From positions 1 through 22,284 of the forward strand of contig JAENXB010000016.1 in NCBI GenBank assembly GCA_016649785.1: a DNA stretch of 22,284 nt, in the 5' to 3' direction. Source of the DNA: Flavobacteriaceae bacterium. GTDB taxonomy: Bacteria; Bacteroidota; Bacteroidia; Flavobacteriales; Flavobacteriaceae. The position numbers and the translations under genes are program-made. The notes beneath the pieces are model-generated. The model was given only the letters and a program-made list of their open reading frames with translations. It did no database searches and was not told where the DNA came from. Shown here one piece after another: positions 1-6,964 of this stretch (position 1 is its first letter; each line of letters opens with the position of its first letter).

Positions 1-2
1 CA

Positions 3-1010
3 GTTCGCGAAAATACAGGAGAACTATTGGAACTTTCAAGTTATAAGGTCATAACCGCATCCAATGGTAAATTAGGAGTGGAAAAAGCCAAAAAATATTC
101 TCCGGATATTATCATTTGTGATATTATGATGCCGGAATTGGATGGTTATGGAGTTTTGGAGGAATTATCCAAAAATCCTGAAACCGCGAATATCCCTTTT
201 ATTTTTCTTTCCGCAAAAACAGAACAAAAAGATATAAGGAAAGGGATGAATCTTGGAGCCGATGATTATCTTACAAAACCCTTTGAAGAAGAGGATCTTT
301 TAAGCGCAATTGAAAGCCGGCTGGCCAAAGTCGCTATTTTAAGCTCGCAAAATGTATTTGAGGATTTTAAAACCACCAGTTCTTCCCTGGGCAATCTGGA
401 TGACTTGCGCGCGCTAATAAGCAATCATGAATTGCTGAATTTTAAAGCAGGAGATTTAATTTACGAAGCCGGCAGGCAATCAAACTCTTTCTTTTTAATA
501 AAACGGGGAGTGGTAAAATCCCATAGAGTGGACAGTCAGGGAAAGGAATTGATCACCGAATTATACAGGGAGGATGATTTTTTTGGGAATACTTCCTTTA
601 AAGCTCTTTCAGCTCATCAGGAATTTGCTACTGCCATTGAGGACACGCAACTTTATGTGGTCTCCAAAGAGCAACTTCACAAAATTTTAGCAAATAATGG
701 GCGTGTTACCCTGGAATTGGTGGAAATATTGAGCAACAGTTTGTCCGGAATAAAAGAACAGCTAATGGATATGGCCTATGGATCTGTCCGTAAAAAAACA
801 GCCAATACTATTTTGCTCTTTGCTGAAAAGATCAGAAAATTTCCTTTGAAAAGCATCAGGATCTCCCGTGCCGATCTGGCCGGGGTTGCAGGAATGGCAC
901 CCGAGAGTTTAATAAGAACCCTGTCCGATTTCAAAAAGGAAGGTTTGATAGAAATTGAAGGCAGAAATATTAAATTATTGAATGCTGAGGCACTTAAAAA
1001 TATTTCCTGA
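3..1010 (+). CDS. Response regulator receiver-Crp/Fnr fusion regulator (5' truncated)
   Basis: The reading frame is open from the first bases of the window (VRENTGELLEL...), so the real start and the acidic pocket of the receiver domain lie upstream; the internal TTG at 27 is not the start. The receiver domain shows the phospho-acceptor Asp (codon 120-122, ICDIMMPE) and the conserved Lys (codon 276-278, LTKPF). It is followed by a cyclic-nucleotide-binding-type beta roll (about nt 400-690) and a Crp winged helix (about nt 780-990). The recognition helix reads PESLIR, keeping the Glu and Arg that contact TGA/TCA half-sites in CRP and FNR. Only one Cys is visible, so an FNR-type iron-sulphur cluster is excluded; the input is probably phosphorylation by a histidine kinase, perhaps encoded upstream. 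The context (stress protein, globin, thioredoxin) suggests control of redox or low-oxygen adaptation, which is inference. Confidence 0.9.
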   Translation, partial: VRENTGELLELSSYKVITASNGKLGVEKAKKYSPDIIICDIMMPELDGYGVLEELSKNPETANIPFIFLSAKTEQKDIRKGMNLGADDYLTKPFEEEDLLSAIESRLAKVAILSSQNVFEDFKTTSSSLGNLDDLRALISNHELLNFKAGDLIYEAGRQSNSFFLIKRGVVKSHRVDSQGKELITELYREDDFFGNTSFKALSAHQEFATAIEDTQLYVVSKEQLHKILANNGRVTLELVEILSNSLSGIKEQLMDMAYGSVRKKTANTILLFAEKIRKFPLKSIRISRADLAGVAGMAPESLIRTLSDFKKEGLIEIEGRNIKLLNAEALKNIS

Positions 1011-1037
1011 TTTTTTAAAATCTAATTACCTCATAAC

Positions 1038-1049
1038 TGATTTTGATCA
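1038..1049 (+). promoter_or_regulatory. Crp/Fnr-type operator before usp (TGAT-N4-ATCA)
   Basis: Perfect TGAT-TTTG-ATCA inverted repeat in the 94-bp gap between the regulator and the stress protein. It closely resembles the FNR consensus TTGAT-N4-ATCAA. With flanks it matches two sites before yceI (6907-6918, 6965-6976) in the same orientation relative to the gene. Its centre (1043.5) lies 36.5 bp from the end of the putative -7 box, giving a position near -43, typical of class II activation. Confidence 0.7.
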
Positions 1050-1072
1050 TTTTTCATGAAGCCCAAACCAAT

Positions 1073-1080
1073 TAATTTCG
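1073..1080 (+). promoter_or_regulatory. Putative -7 box of the usp promoter
   Basis: TAATTTCG matches the Bacteroidetes -7 consensus TAnnTTTG with one mismatch. No TTTG -33 box is seen; the Crp/Fnr box occupies that area, as expected for an activator-dependent promoter. The predicted start of transcription near 1087 would give a leader of about 18 nt. Confidence 0.45.
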
Positions 1081-1104
1081 CAAGAAATAATTGATTTTTT
1101 GCTG

Positions 1105-1914
1105 ATGAATGTATTAATACTTACCGATTTTTCGAAAGTGGCCGAGAATGCGGGTATATATGCGGTACATTTTTTAGAAAATGTACCCGCAAATTTTTAT
1201 TTGCTGAATATACAAACAAATAATTTCCGTGGATGTACGGAAATGTGTATTGAAGAGAAAAGGAATACTGCTCTTGAGCAACTTAATAACTGTATTACTA
1301 AACTTAAAGAATCTTCCTCAAATCCATCTCATACCTTTACCCCGCTTTTTTCGGAGGATAATTTAGTGATAGCCACCAGAAAATATGTAGCCGAAAAAAA
1401 GATCAGTTTTATCGTTATGGGTGCCGCAGGTAGAGATATGCAGTACAATGCCTTGCTGGGTAACCATACCTATGATATTATCAGGAAAATAAAATGCACT
1501 GTGCTTGCGGTGCCTGAAGGAAGCGTATACCGGGAAATCGGAAAAATTGTACTTCCCATAGATTTTTCAGCGGCCCTGGACAATAAGATATTTCGTTTTT
1601 TTGAAACTCCCGGCATCTGCCTGAGAAGGAATGTTACAGTCATGGAAATAATAGACAGTGGCCATTTAGTGGCCAACCGTGAAATCCCAAGACAGTTATT
1701 GTCCTCACAATTGCATAAGAATAATATAGAGTTTATTGAAATACAGGAAACTGCCGTCTATGATGAAATTCTTCTGACCAAAATTCAAAAAAATTATGAT
1801 ATGATTGTAATTCTTGGAAAAAACCTCAGTGTTTGTGAACGGTTATTACATACAAAATACGGGATTTGCACTGCAATAAGCAATGAATTGCCGGTTTTGG
1901 TCTTGCACGGGTAA
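1105..1914 (+). CDS. Tandem universal stress protein (UspA family), divergent type
   Basis: About 269 aa with two Usp folds: domain 1 begins MNVLILTDFSKVAENA and domain 2 begins near residue 150 with KIVLPIDFS. Domain 1 keeps the ATP-loop spacing G-x2-G-x9-G but ends GN instead of GS/T; domain 2 has lost the motif (ILGKNLS), so nucleotide binding is doubtful there. I chose ATG at 1105, not the in-frame TTG at 1099, because MNVLILTDFS is the normal Usp N-terminus and because the start then lies at nearly the same distance from the -7 box as in yceI. The gene follows the regulator by 94 bp and has a Crp/Fnr-type box in front, so it is probably a direct target. It converges on the globin gene with only 7 nt between the stops and no hairpin. 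The cellular role is unknown beyond the family's link to stress and energy limitation. Confidence 0.85.
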   Translation: MNVLILTDFSKVAENAGIYAVHFLENVPANFYLLNIQTNNFRGCTEMCIEEKRNTALEQLNNCITKLKESSSNPSHTFTPLFSEDNLVIATRKYVAEKKISFIVMGAAGRDMQYNALLGNHTYDIIRKIKCTVLAVPEGSVYREIGKIVLPIDFSAALDNKIFRFFETPGICLRRNVTVMEIIDSGHLVANREIPRQLLSSQLHKNNIEFIEIQETAVYDEILLTKIQKNYDMIVILGKNLSVCERLLHTKYGICTAISNELPVLVLHG

Positions 1915-1921
1915 ATTTGAA

Positions 1922-2305
1922 TTATCCCCTGTTCTGAAAAATCTTTAAATACAAATGCGAGGACAACTTCCTTGCATTATTTTTTGCTCTTTGTGCGAGT
2001 TCTCCTTCAAAATGCTCGTCTATGGTTTCAAACCATAAATTCATCCATATTCCAAAATGTTCGGCGTTTATCTGTTGGTTGTTTTGCGCATCTACCGCAA
2101 TATGGGCTTTCTGTGGATTTCCGGAATATTTGGAAACAAAAAACAGGTTGCTTTCCCAAAAATCGGTGAGTTTTTCCAGATGCTCGTCCCAGTTTTTTAT
2201 GCTGTTGTTAAAATAGAAACCTATTTCCTTATTCTCCCTCACTTTCTTGTAAAATTCTGAAACCAGCAATTGCACGTCATTTCTATTTTTGAGGTCTTGT
2301 TTCAT
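1922..2305 (-). CDS. Group III truncated haemoglobin
   Basis: 127 aa, the normal size for the trHb-III (P-type) family. Compared from memory with the Campylobacter Ctb pattern, Tyr19 in FYKKV is TyrB10, His68 in KAHIAV is the proximal HisF8, and Trp87 in FGIWMNLW is TrpG8. The DFWESNLF stretch (residues 48-55) is also typical. Such globins bind O2 and NO in the cytoplasm and have been linked to nitrosative stress and microaerobic growth; the exact reaction is uncertain. It is the last gene of the - strand group, downstream of thioredoxin, from which it is separated by 198 bp containing a long perfect palindrome, so it is probably transcribed separately. I see no clear -7 box before it. Confidence 0.9.
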   Translation of the reverse strand: MKQDLKNRNDVQLLVSEFYKKVRENKEIGFYFNNSIKNWDEHLEKLTDFWESNLFFVSKYSGNPQKAHIAVDAQNNQQINAEHFGIWMNLWFETIDEHFEGELAQRAKNNARKLSSHLYLKIFQNRG

Positions 2306-2402
2306 ATTTTTTTCTGTATTTTTTGTGAGGAATCTGTTCTTAAAATTTTGAGTGTTTTATGACTTAGGTGAAGTAATTCCTCAAGTATACTTTTTTTTTC
2401 TT

Positions 2403-2416
2403 TTGAATTATTTCAA
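2403..2416. promoter_or_regulatory. Palindrome TTGAA-N4-TTCAA upstream of the globin gene
   Basis: Lies inside a larger 7+4+7 inverted repeat at 2401-2418. It has the 5-4-5 layout of FNR boxes but with A/T instead of T/A at the inner position. It is about 100 bp upstream of the globin start. AT-rich sequence makes chance palindromes common, so function is uncertain. Confidence 0.25.
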
Positions 2417-2443
2417 AAGCTGCTGATATATAATGACAAAAAG

Positions 2444-2482
2444 TTTTCAAACCAAAAATTTTTAAAATTTTTGGTTTGAAAA
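2444..2482 (-). terminator. 19-bp perfect palindrome, probable terminator after thioredoxin
   Basis: Two 19-base arms match perfectly around a single central base (2463). Read on the - strand the hairpin begins 21 nt after the thioredoxin stop and is followed by CTTTTTGTC, a short T tract, so an intrinsic terminator is the simplest reading. It is unusually AT-rich and has almost no loop, so it could also be a protein-binding site or an extruding cruciform. Confidence 0.55.
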
Positions 2483-2503
2483 TTTCGCCGGAATTATTGC
2501 GAA

Positions 2504-2803
2504 TTATGAGTGAGATTTGATAATTCGTATAATTTCATCCTTTTGAATTACCCCCGATTGTCGCCACAATTGTTCTCCGTTCTTGAACAAAATTAAGGTA
2601 GGCACGCCTCTTACCTGGTATTTTCCTGCAAGGGCTTCATTTTTATCCACATCAATTTTCACGATTTTTACGCCATCACCCAATTCTGCTTTGGCATCTT
2701 TTAAGATTGGCGCCAACATTTTACAAGGCCCACACCAATCGGCGTGGAAATCCACTAAAACGGGTTTGCTGTCTTTTATTATCTCGCTGAAGTTGCTTTT
2801 CAT
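2504..2803 (-). CDS. Thioredoxin
   Basis: 99 aa, one complete thioredoxin fold with no signal peptide, hence a cytoplasmic disulphide reductase. The active site is WCGPC (residues 23-27), the buried Asp equivalent is Asp18 in LVDFHADWC, and the cis-proline is Pro68 in GVPT. The usual partner is NADPH-dependent thioredoxin reductase, not present here. It lies between the CoA transferase gene (150-bp gap, with its own leader containing inverted repeats) and the globin gene. The neighbourhood suggests service in redox or nitrosative stress rather than the housekeeping thioredoxin; this is inference. Confidence 0.93.
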   Translation of the reverse strand: MKSNFSEIIKDSKPVLVDFHADWCGPCKMLAPILKDAKAELGDGVKIVKIDVDKNEALAGKYQVRGVPTLILFKNGEQLWRQSGVIQKDEIIRIIKSHS

Positions 2804-2852
2804 AATCTTAGTATTTTAAAAGGTCTGAATTAATATTTCACCTCTCGATAAG

Positions 2853-2905
2853 GTTGAAGCATAATTGAAGCTTATATTCAATTTGACAATTTTTGTCGCT
2901 TCAAC
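2853..2905 (-). repeat. Nested inverted and direct repeats in the thioredoxin leader
   Basis: GTTGAAGC (2853-2860) is the inverse of GCTTCAAC (2898-2905). A second TTGAAGC copy (2865-2871) could pair with the same arm. A small hairpin GACAA-TTT-TTGTC (2885-2897) abuts the right arm. In RNA these stems would be alternatives to each other. It could be a leader structure or a set of operator half-sites. Confidence 0.35.
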
Positions 2906-2953
2906 ATTCTAATTAAGACGTGTTCGTTCTTTTAAAATTACAAAAATTAAAAT

Positions 2954-4228
2954 TTAAAACCTTCCAAAAGTTTCTTTTTCAAGTTGCTCCCTGTAATCGG
3001 GATGCGCGATGGAAATAAGGGCTTTAGCCCGTTGTTTTAAATTTTGGCCATAAAGGTTTACAATACCATATTCAGTGGCTATATAGTGAACGTGCGCCCT
3101 TGTAGTGGTAACGCCTGCGCCTTCTTTTAAACAGGGGACAATTTTGGAGAATCCTTTATTGGTAATTGAAGGCATTGCAAAAATAGCTTTTCCTCCTTCA
3201 GACAAGGAAGCGCCTCTAATAAAATCCATTTGGCCGCCAACTCCAGAATATTGATATTTCCCTATGGTGTCTGCGCAAACCTGTCCTGTCAAATCAATTT
3301 CAATGGCGCTGTTTATTGCAGTTACTTTGGGGTTTTGCCGGATAATGGCAGAATCGTTGGTGTAACCTGCCTCTTTGAAGTGAACAGTAGGGTTGTCATC
3401 CACAAAATCATATAATTTTTGAGATCCCAGGGCAAAACAAGTTACCAGTTTGCCGGTTTTGATCTCTTTTTCTTCGCCGGTAATAACTCCGTTTTCTATC
3501 AATGGAAGAACGCCATCAGACAGCATTTCGGTATGAATTCCCAATCTTTTATGATTCATTAAATTGGCGAGGACAACATTGGGGATCCCTCCAATTCCCA
3601 TTTGTAAAGTGGCACCGTCTTCTATTAATCCGGCAACGTGCCTGCCTATTTGTTGTTCAATTTCAGTAGGTTCTGTTATTATGGTAGAATAAATAGATTC
3701 GTCCAATTCTATGGCTGCAAAAATCCTGCTGATATGTATAATCCCATCACCATGGGTTCTGGGAACCCGGGGATTAATTTGGGCAATAACTTTTTTTGCG
3801 GTTTGGATCGCAGGCAACGTAATATCTACAGAAACTCCCAAGGAGCAATACCCATGTTTATCTGGAGGGGAAACCTGGATAAATGCGACATCAATGGGCA
3901 AAATATTTTTTCTGAAAAGAAGATGAATTTCGCTGAGAAAAATTGGGATATAATCACCATTTCCTGAATTTACGGCTTGCCTCACATTTCCGCTTACAAA
4001 ACAGGAGTTGATCCTGAAGGATTCATTGTAAGGCGCTTTAGCATAAAGGGCTTTGCCTTCAGTATGTATCTGGAAAATTTCCACATTTTTTAATTCCTGG
4101 TAACGCTCACATAAGGCATCAATTAAAACATTGGGCGTCATCGCGGCTCCCTGGAAAAAAACGCGGTTACCGGATTTTACATGTGAAACAGCTTCTAAGG
4201 CTGTAACCAGATTCAGTTGATTTTTCAT
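2954..4228 (-). CDS. Acetyl-CoA hydrolase/transferase family enzyme (4-hydroxybutyrate CoA-transferase-like)
   Basis: 424 aa, the usual length for the acetyl-CoA hydrolase/CoA-transferase (Cat1/AbfT) family. Family marks are GIGGIPNVV, the likely catalytic glutamate Glu234 in GIHTEMLSDG, and the C-terminal EYGIVNLYGQNLKQRAKALI block. These enzymes move CoA between acyl-CoA and a carboxylic acid such as acetate, through a glutamyl-CoA thioester. The substrate cannot be read from the sequence. No signal peptide, so cytoplasmic. The ATG overlaps the stop of the upstream YceI-like gene by one base (TAATG), which implies translational coupling. In this redox-stress setting an acetate-releasing, energy-conserving role under low oxygen is plausible but unproven. 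Confidence 0.87.
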   Translation of the reverse strand: MKNQLNLVTALEAVSHVKSGNRVFFQGAAMTPNVLIDALCERYQELKNVEIFQIHTEGKALYAKAPYNESFRINSCFVSGNVRQAVNSGNGDYIPIFLSEIHLLFRKNILPIDVAFIQVSPPDKHGYCSLGVSVDITLPAIQTAKKVIAQINPRVPRTHGDGIIHISRIFAAIELDESIYSTIITEPTEIEQQIGRHVAGLIEDGATLQMGIGGIPNVVLANLMNHKRLGIHTEMLSDGVLPLIENGVITGEEKEIKTGKLVTCFALGSQKLYDFVDDNPTVHFKEAGYTNDSAIIRQNPKVTAINSAIEIDLTGQVCADTIGKYQYSGVGGQMDFIRGASLSEGGKAIFAMPSITNKGFSKIVPCLKEGAGVTTTRAHVHYIATEYGIVNLYGQNLKQRAKALISIAHPDYREQLEKETFGRF

Positions 4229-4794
4229 TAGATCGTATTTTCGACAATTAAATTGAAATTAATTTCAATATCTTCTTTTACAACGATTAATCCAAATATT
4301 TTTTTGGGAGGAGTCAATTCGAAATCGTTAATATCTAAATTTAATTTTCCGGCATATTGAACAACCGGATTCTCTTTGATAATTACCGGAACCCTGTAAT
4401 CTTTTTGTTTTCCTGCAATAGAAATTCTCAAAAGGGCGATGGCCTGGTGCGGAGTTTCAAAAAGTAATTCCCTTAACTCCAATTGTATCTCAGGATATTC
4501 GCTGGATTTGATCAAGGTTTGAAAATCCTTATTTATCGCTTTGTTCCCGCAGTCAAATCCCTGGTTATCCAGTTTCAGGATTGCGTTCTCAAAATGAATT
4601 TCTTCCGGATTGCCTTTGAATTTTATGTTTTTTGTATTTGGTATCAAAGAGGTGTTGAAAGCGCAAAGAAACTCGTTGATATTGGTTTCTCCTGTGATGG
4701 TGAGCTGACTTTCAGGAAGGATTTGAATGCTGTTTTGAGAAAAACTAAATGTGCTACAGCTTATTGACAATAGATAAAGCAGGATAGTTTTCAT
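4228..4794 (-). CDS. Secreted YceI-like protein
   Basis: 188 aa. Residues 1-19 (MKTILLYLLSISCSTFSFS) form a signal peptide, so the product is periplasmic. The remainder fits a divergent YceI lipocalin-like beta barrel: SQLTITGETNINEFLCAF corresponds to the family's first strand (usually G.S.IHDF), and the end reads KEDIEINFNLIV. YceI proteins bind long isoprenoid or lipid chains. It contains internal Cys residues (C44 and C77, approximately) that could form a disulphide. It is coupled by TAATG to the CoA-transferase gene. The hairpin at 4898-4929 separates it from the porin gene, yet I could not find a good promoter, so readthrough is possible. Confidence 0.7.
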   Translation of the reverse strand: MKTILLYLLSISCSTFSFSQNSIQILPESQLTITGETNINEFLCAFNTSLIPNTKNIKFKGNPEEIHFENAILKLDNQGFDCGNKAINKDFQTLIKSSEYPEIQLELRELLFETPHQAIALLRISIAGKQKDYRVPVIIKENPVVQYAGKLNLDINDFELTPPKKIFGLIVVKEDIEINFNLIVENTI

Positions 4795-4897
4795 ATGTAG
4801 ATATTTATTGTTTTTTATTGGTCATATGTAATTCGCATAACTTCATTGGTGTTTGCATCGGGTTTCGGTTATGCTCATTTCATATTTTTATATTTAA

Positions 4898-4929
4898 AAA
4901 GTGGGAGAAAAATTAATTCCTCCCACTTT
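4898..4929 (-). terminator. Intrinsic terminator after the outer-membrane barrel gene
   Basis: Arms AAAGTGGGAG (4898-4907) and CTCCCACTTT (4920-4929) form a 10-bp GC-containing stem with a 12-nt loop. On the - strand it is followed by a T-rich tract and lies about 25 nt after the stop of the barrel gene. Confidence 0.85.
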
Positions 4930-4954
4930 GGCTAATTCAAACAATATATATATA

Positions 4955-6211
4955 TTAGAAGCTTATTGCGGCTTCCATCATAACTCCATTAAATTTCCCC
5001 TGGTCTAAAATTGTTTCGGGATTAAAACCATTATATTCCTGGTTTACATATTCAACTTTGGCAAGTATGTTTTTGGTCATAAACCAACCTGCACCTAATT
5101 GAAAACGTGACACATCAACGTTGTTTCCACCAACTTCTTCCCCATCGACATAATTGTAACGTCCACCTACATAAAGGTTTTCATCATTGCCAAATCTGTA
5201 GATAAGTTCTGCGGCATATTGATTCCAGGTTCTGGTTTCTGTTTCACTGGCTTTTTTTCCGGATGCTTGTTCAAGAACTCCGAAGAATTCCAATCCTTTA
5301 TATTTTACGAAAGGATTGATCATAAATGATGTCATTTCATTTTTTAGGTCGGGGTTAATTCTCCCTGATCTGAAAGAACCACCTTCAACTGGTTCCATTA
5401 CTGAGTAATAACGTGCTCCAGCTCTATCTCCACTGTATAGGTATGCACTTGCAGTTTGATTTGTATGATAGACAGAACCTGTCAATCTAAATCTTAAGTC
5501 TTCAGAAAGGTTATTGTCGTACCCAATTTTTGCAACAAAAGAAGGACTTGTTTTCCCAGGTTTTTCTACAGATTGGTTCAATTTTCCGTTGGTAAGTCCT
5601 AGCATACCCAAAAATCCGTTTTTCTTGAAATATACTTCTCCACCTACTTCAGTAGTAAAGCTATCCATTAAATAGTTTCCAACAAATGGATTGTGAATTG
5701 ATTGGGCGTTATCAGTTCTTCTGAAATGGGTATCACCGTAGTTAATTTCCATATGCCCTATTTTAACGGTCACAAATTGCATAATATCTTCCATAAATCC
5801 TTTGCTTACAAAGTCAAGTCTGTCTATTTGAAGATAGCCACCTTTTACATAAGTTTCTGTGTGGTGACGTGAAGATAAATAAGTTCTAAGGTGCATTCTC
5901 ACACCAGAATAAAGAGCGACATCTAAATCAAGGTTGGCAGTGGCAAGGTTAAAGTTGTGACCAATTTCTGCAAGCGGCACGAAGCCTGAATTTTCATGGT
6001 CCAAACCTTGAAATTGTAGGGTTGATTGTGCGCCTAATCTAACATGCAAACCATCAAAAGTGGATGCAGTGTCTTTAGGTGCTTCAAATACATTGATCCC
6101 CCTTTTATCCGGTTGCCTGTAATTGTCCAGGTCTCTGTTGTTTTGCGCCTGAGTTTGTAGTCCGAAAACTACTAATAGCATAAAGCTTGAAAATTGTATT
6201 AATTTTTTCAT
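4955..6211 (-). CDS. Outer-membrane beta-barrel protein (porin-like)
   Basis: 418 aa with a signal peptide ending near QTQAQ (residues 1-23). The body consists of alternating-polarity strands rich in aromatic residues and Gly/Asn turns, and it ends in Phe, the usual C-terminal mark of outer-membrane barrels. Recognisable pieces such as HLRTYLSSRHHTETYV and LYVGGRYNYVDGEEV resemble flavobacterial porins of the OprP/OprO-like class; the solute is unknown. It starts 18 nt after the stop of yceI, so the two form an operon under the Crp/Fnr-type boxes further upstream, and it ends at a strong hairpin. A role in passage of a small anion or electron-acceptor-related solute during stress is only a guess. 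Confidence 0.75.
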   Translation of the reverse strand: MKKLIQFSSFMLLVVFGLQTQAQNNRDLDNYRQPDKRGINVFEAPKDTASTFDGLHVRLGAQSTLQFQGLDHENSGFVPLAEIGHNFNLATANLDLDVALYSGVRMHLRTYLSSRHHTETYVKGGYLQIDRLDFVSKGFMEDIMQFVTVKIGHMEINYGDTHFRRTDNAQSIHNPFVGNYLMDSFTTEVGGEVYFKKNGFLGMLGLTNGKLNQSVEKPGKTSPSFVAKIGYDNNLSEDLRFRLTGSVYHTNQTASAYLYSGDRAGARYYSVMEPVEGGSFRSGRINPDLKNEMTSFMINPFVKYKGLEFFGVLEQASGKKASETETRTWNQYAAELIYRFGNDENLYVGGRYNYVDGEEVGGNNVDVSRFQLGAGWFMTKNILAKVEYVNQEYNGFNPETILDQGKFNGVMMEAAISF

Positions 6212-6229
6212 TTTTGGTAATTTTTAAAG

Positions 6230-6853
6230 TTAAATTGAATATTGATTATTGGTTTTTGATTGAATTTTAGTAAATACAGCTTGAAATTTTATATTGACTT
6301 CGTCTCCCGTAGTAATTGTCCCGAACAGAGCGGTTGGAGCGTCTATGTTGAAATTTGACATTTTTATGGCCTTGTTCCCCGATAAAACAATGTTACCATC
6401 GCTTATTTTTGAATCGAAAGTGATATCTATCGGTTTTTTTGTCCCTGCAATGGTTAAATACCCACTTGCAGTAATTTTGCATTGATTGTTTGAGGTGCGA
6501 TCAATATTATTAACTTTAACAAGTTTGTAAATTATTGTTTTGTATTTGTCGGTATTAAGGGCTTTGTATGTATTATTATCCATTCCCCCTTTTCCGCTTT
6601 CCAGGCTTTCTGCAATTACAGAAAAATCAAGTTGGCTTATTTTTACAAGTTGACCGTTTTCCAGTTCTAGGTTAATAGTTCCCTGGAAATCCTTAGCAAG
6701 TATTTCCCAATCATGAATGTTTGAAGTTCCTAATACTTCCATCCTGGAAGCAGAGTTATTTACCTTGAATGTTTGTGCAACGGAAATTTGTGTTGTTAGA
6801 ATAAATATAAATAGGCTTCCAAATGTCCACGAAAAGTTTTGTAGAGTTTTCAT
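6230..6853 (-). CDS. YceI family periplasmic protein
   Basis: 207 aa; signal peptide about residues 1-27 ending SVAQ. The mature part shows the YceI pattern: FKVNNSASRMEVLGTSNIHDW (first strand, IHDW matching the family IHDF), SGKGGMDNNTYKALNTDKY, ITASGYLTIAGTKKPIDI, and a C-terminal strand VNIKFQAVFT. Family members are lipocalin-like barrels that bind polyisoprenoids such as quinones. First gene of the yceI-barrel operon. Two Crp/Fnr-type boxes and a near-consensus -7 box lie in front, with only about 16 nt of leader. A second YceI-like gene lies on the other side of the barrel gene but is quite different in sequence, so this is not a recent duplication. Confidence 0.85.
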   Translation of the reverse strand: MKTLQNFSWTFGSLFIFILTTQISVAQTFKVNNSASRMEVLGTSNIHDWEILAKDFQGTINLELENGQLVKISQLDFSVIAESLESGKGGMDNNTYKALNTDKYKTIIYKLVKVNNIDRTSNNQCKITASGYLTIAGTKKPIDITFDSKISDGNIVLSGNKAIKMSNFNIDAPTALFGTITTGDEVNIKFQAVFTKIQSKTNNQYSI

Positions 6854-6875
6854 AATTCTTGTTATTAATTTTAAG

Positions 6876-6883
6876 CAAAGTTG
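6876..6883 (-). promoter_or_regulatory. Putative -7 box of the yceI promoter
   Basis: On the - strand it reads CAACTTTG, one mismatch from TAnnTTTG. Its last base lies exactly 36.5 bp from the centre of the proximal Crp/Fnr-type box, the same figure as at the usp promoter, and 23 bp before the ATG (25 at usp). Confidence 0.5.
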
Positions 6884-6906
6884 GGTTAGAAGCGGAGACT
6901 AGAATA

Positions 6907-6918
6907 TGACCATTATCA
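6907..6918 (-). promoter_or_regulatory. Proximal Crp/Fnr-type operator of yceI (TGAC-N4-ATCA)
   Basis: Read on the - strand with flanks it is AACTGATAATGGTCATATT, which fits the consensus AACTGAY-N4-RTCATWTT shared with the usp site. Its centre is 6912.5, about -42 relative to the predicted transcription start. Confidence 0.7.
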
Positions 6919-6964
6919 GTTTTCAGGTCCTTATTTTCGGGTAAATAAAAGAAGTATTAGAATA

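Noticed and set aside
27..29. TTG as the start of the response regulator gene
   Set aside because: The frame is open upstream to the window edge and encodes the expected receiver residues VRENTGELL, so the gene is simply cut by the window.
2360..2371. Possible fourth Crp/Fnr-type box (TGAC-N4-GTGA) before the globin gene
   Set aside because: One half-site deviates, the flanks fit poorly, and no -7 box lies at the 36.5-bp distance found at the other two promoters.
3638..3967. 109-aa open frame opposite the CoA-transferase gene
   Set aside because: Antisense to strongly conserved coding sequence; no family features.
4821..4828. GTCATATG upstream of the second YceI-like gene as an operator
   Set aside because: Only a half-site, in the opposite orientation to the others, with no partner and no -7 box nearby.
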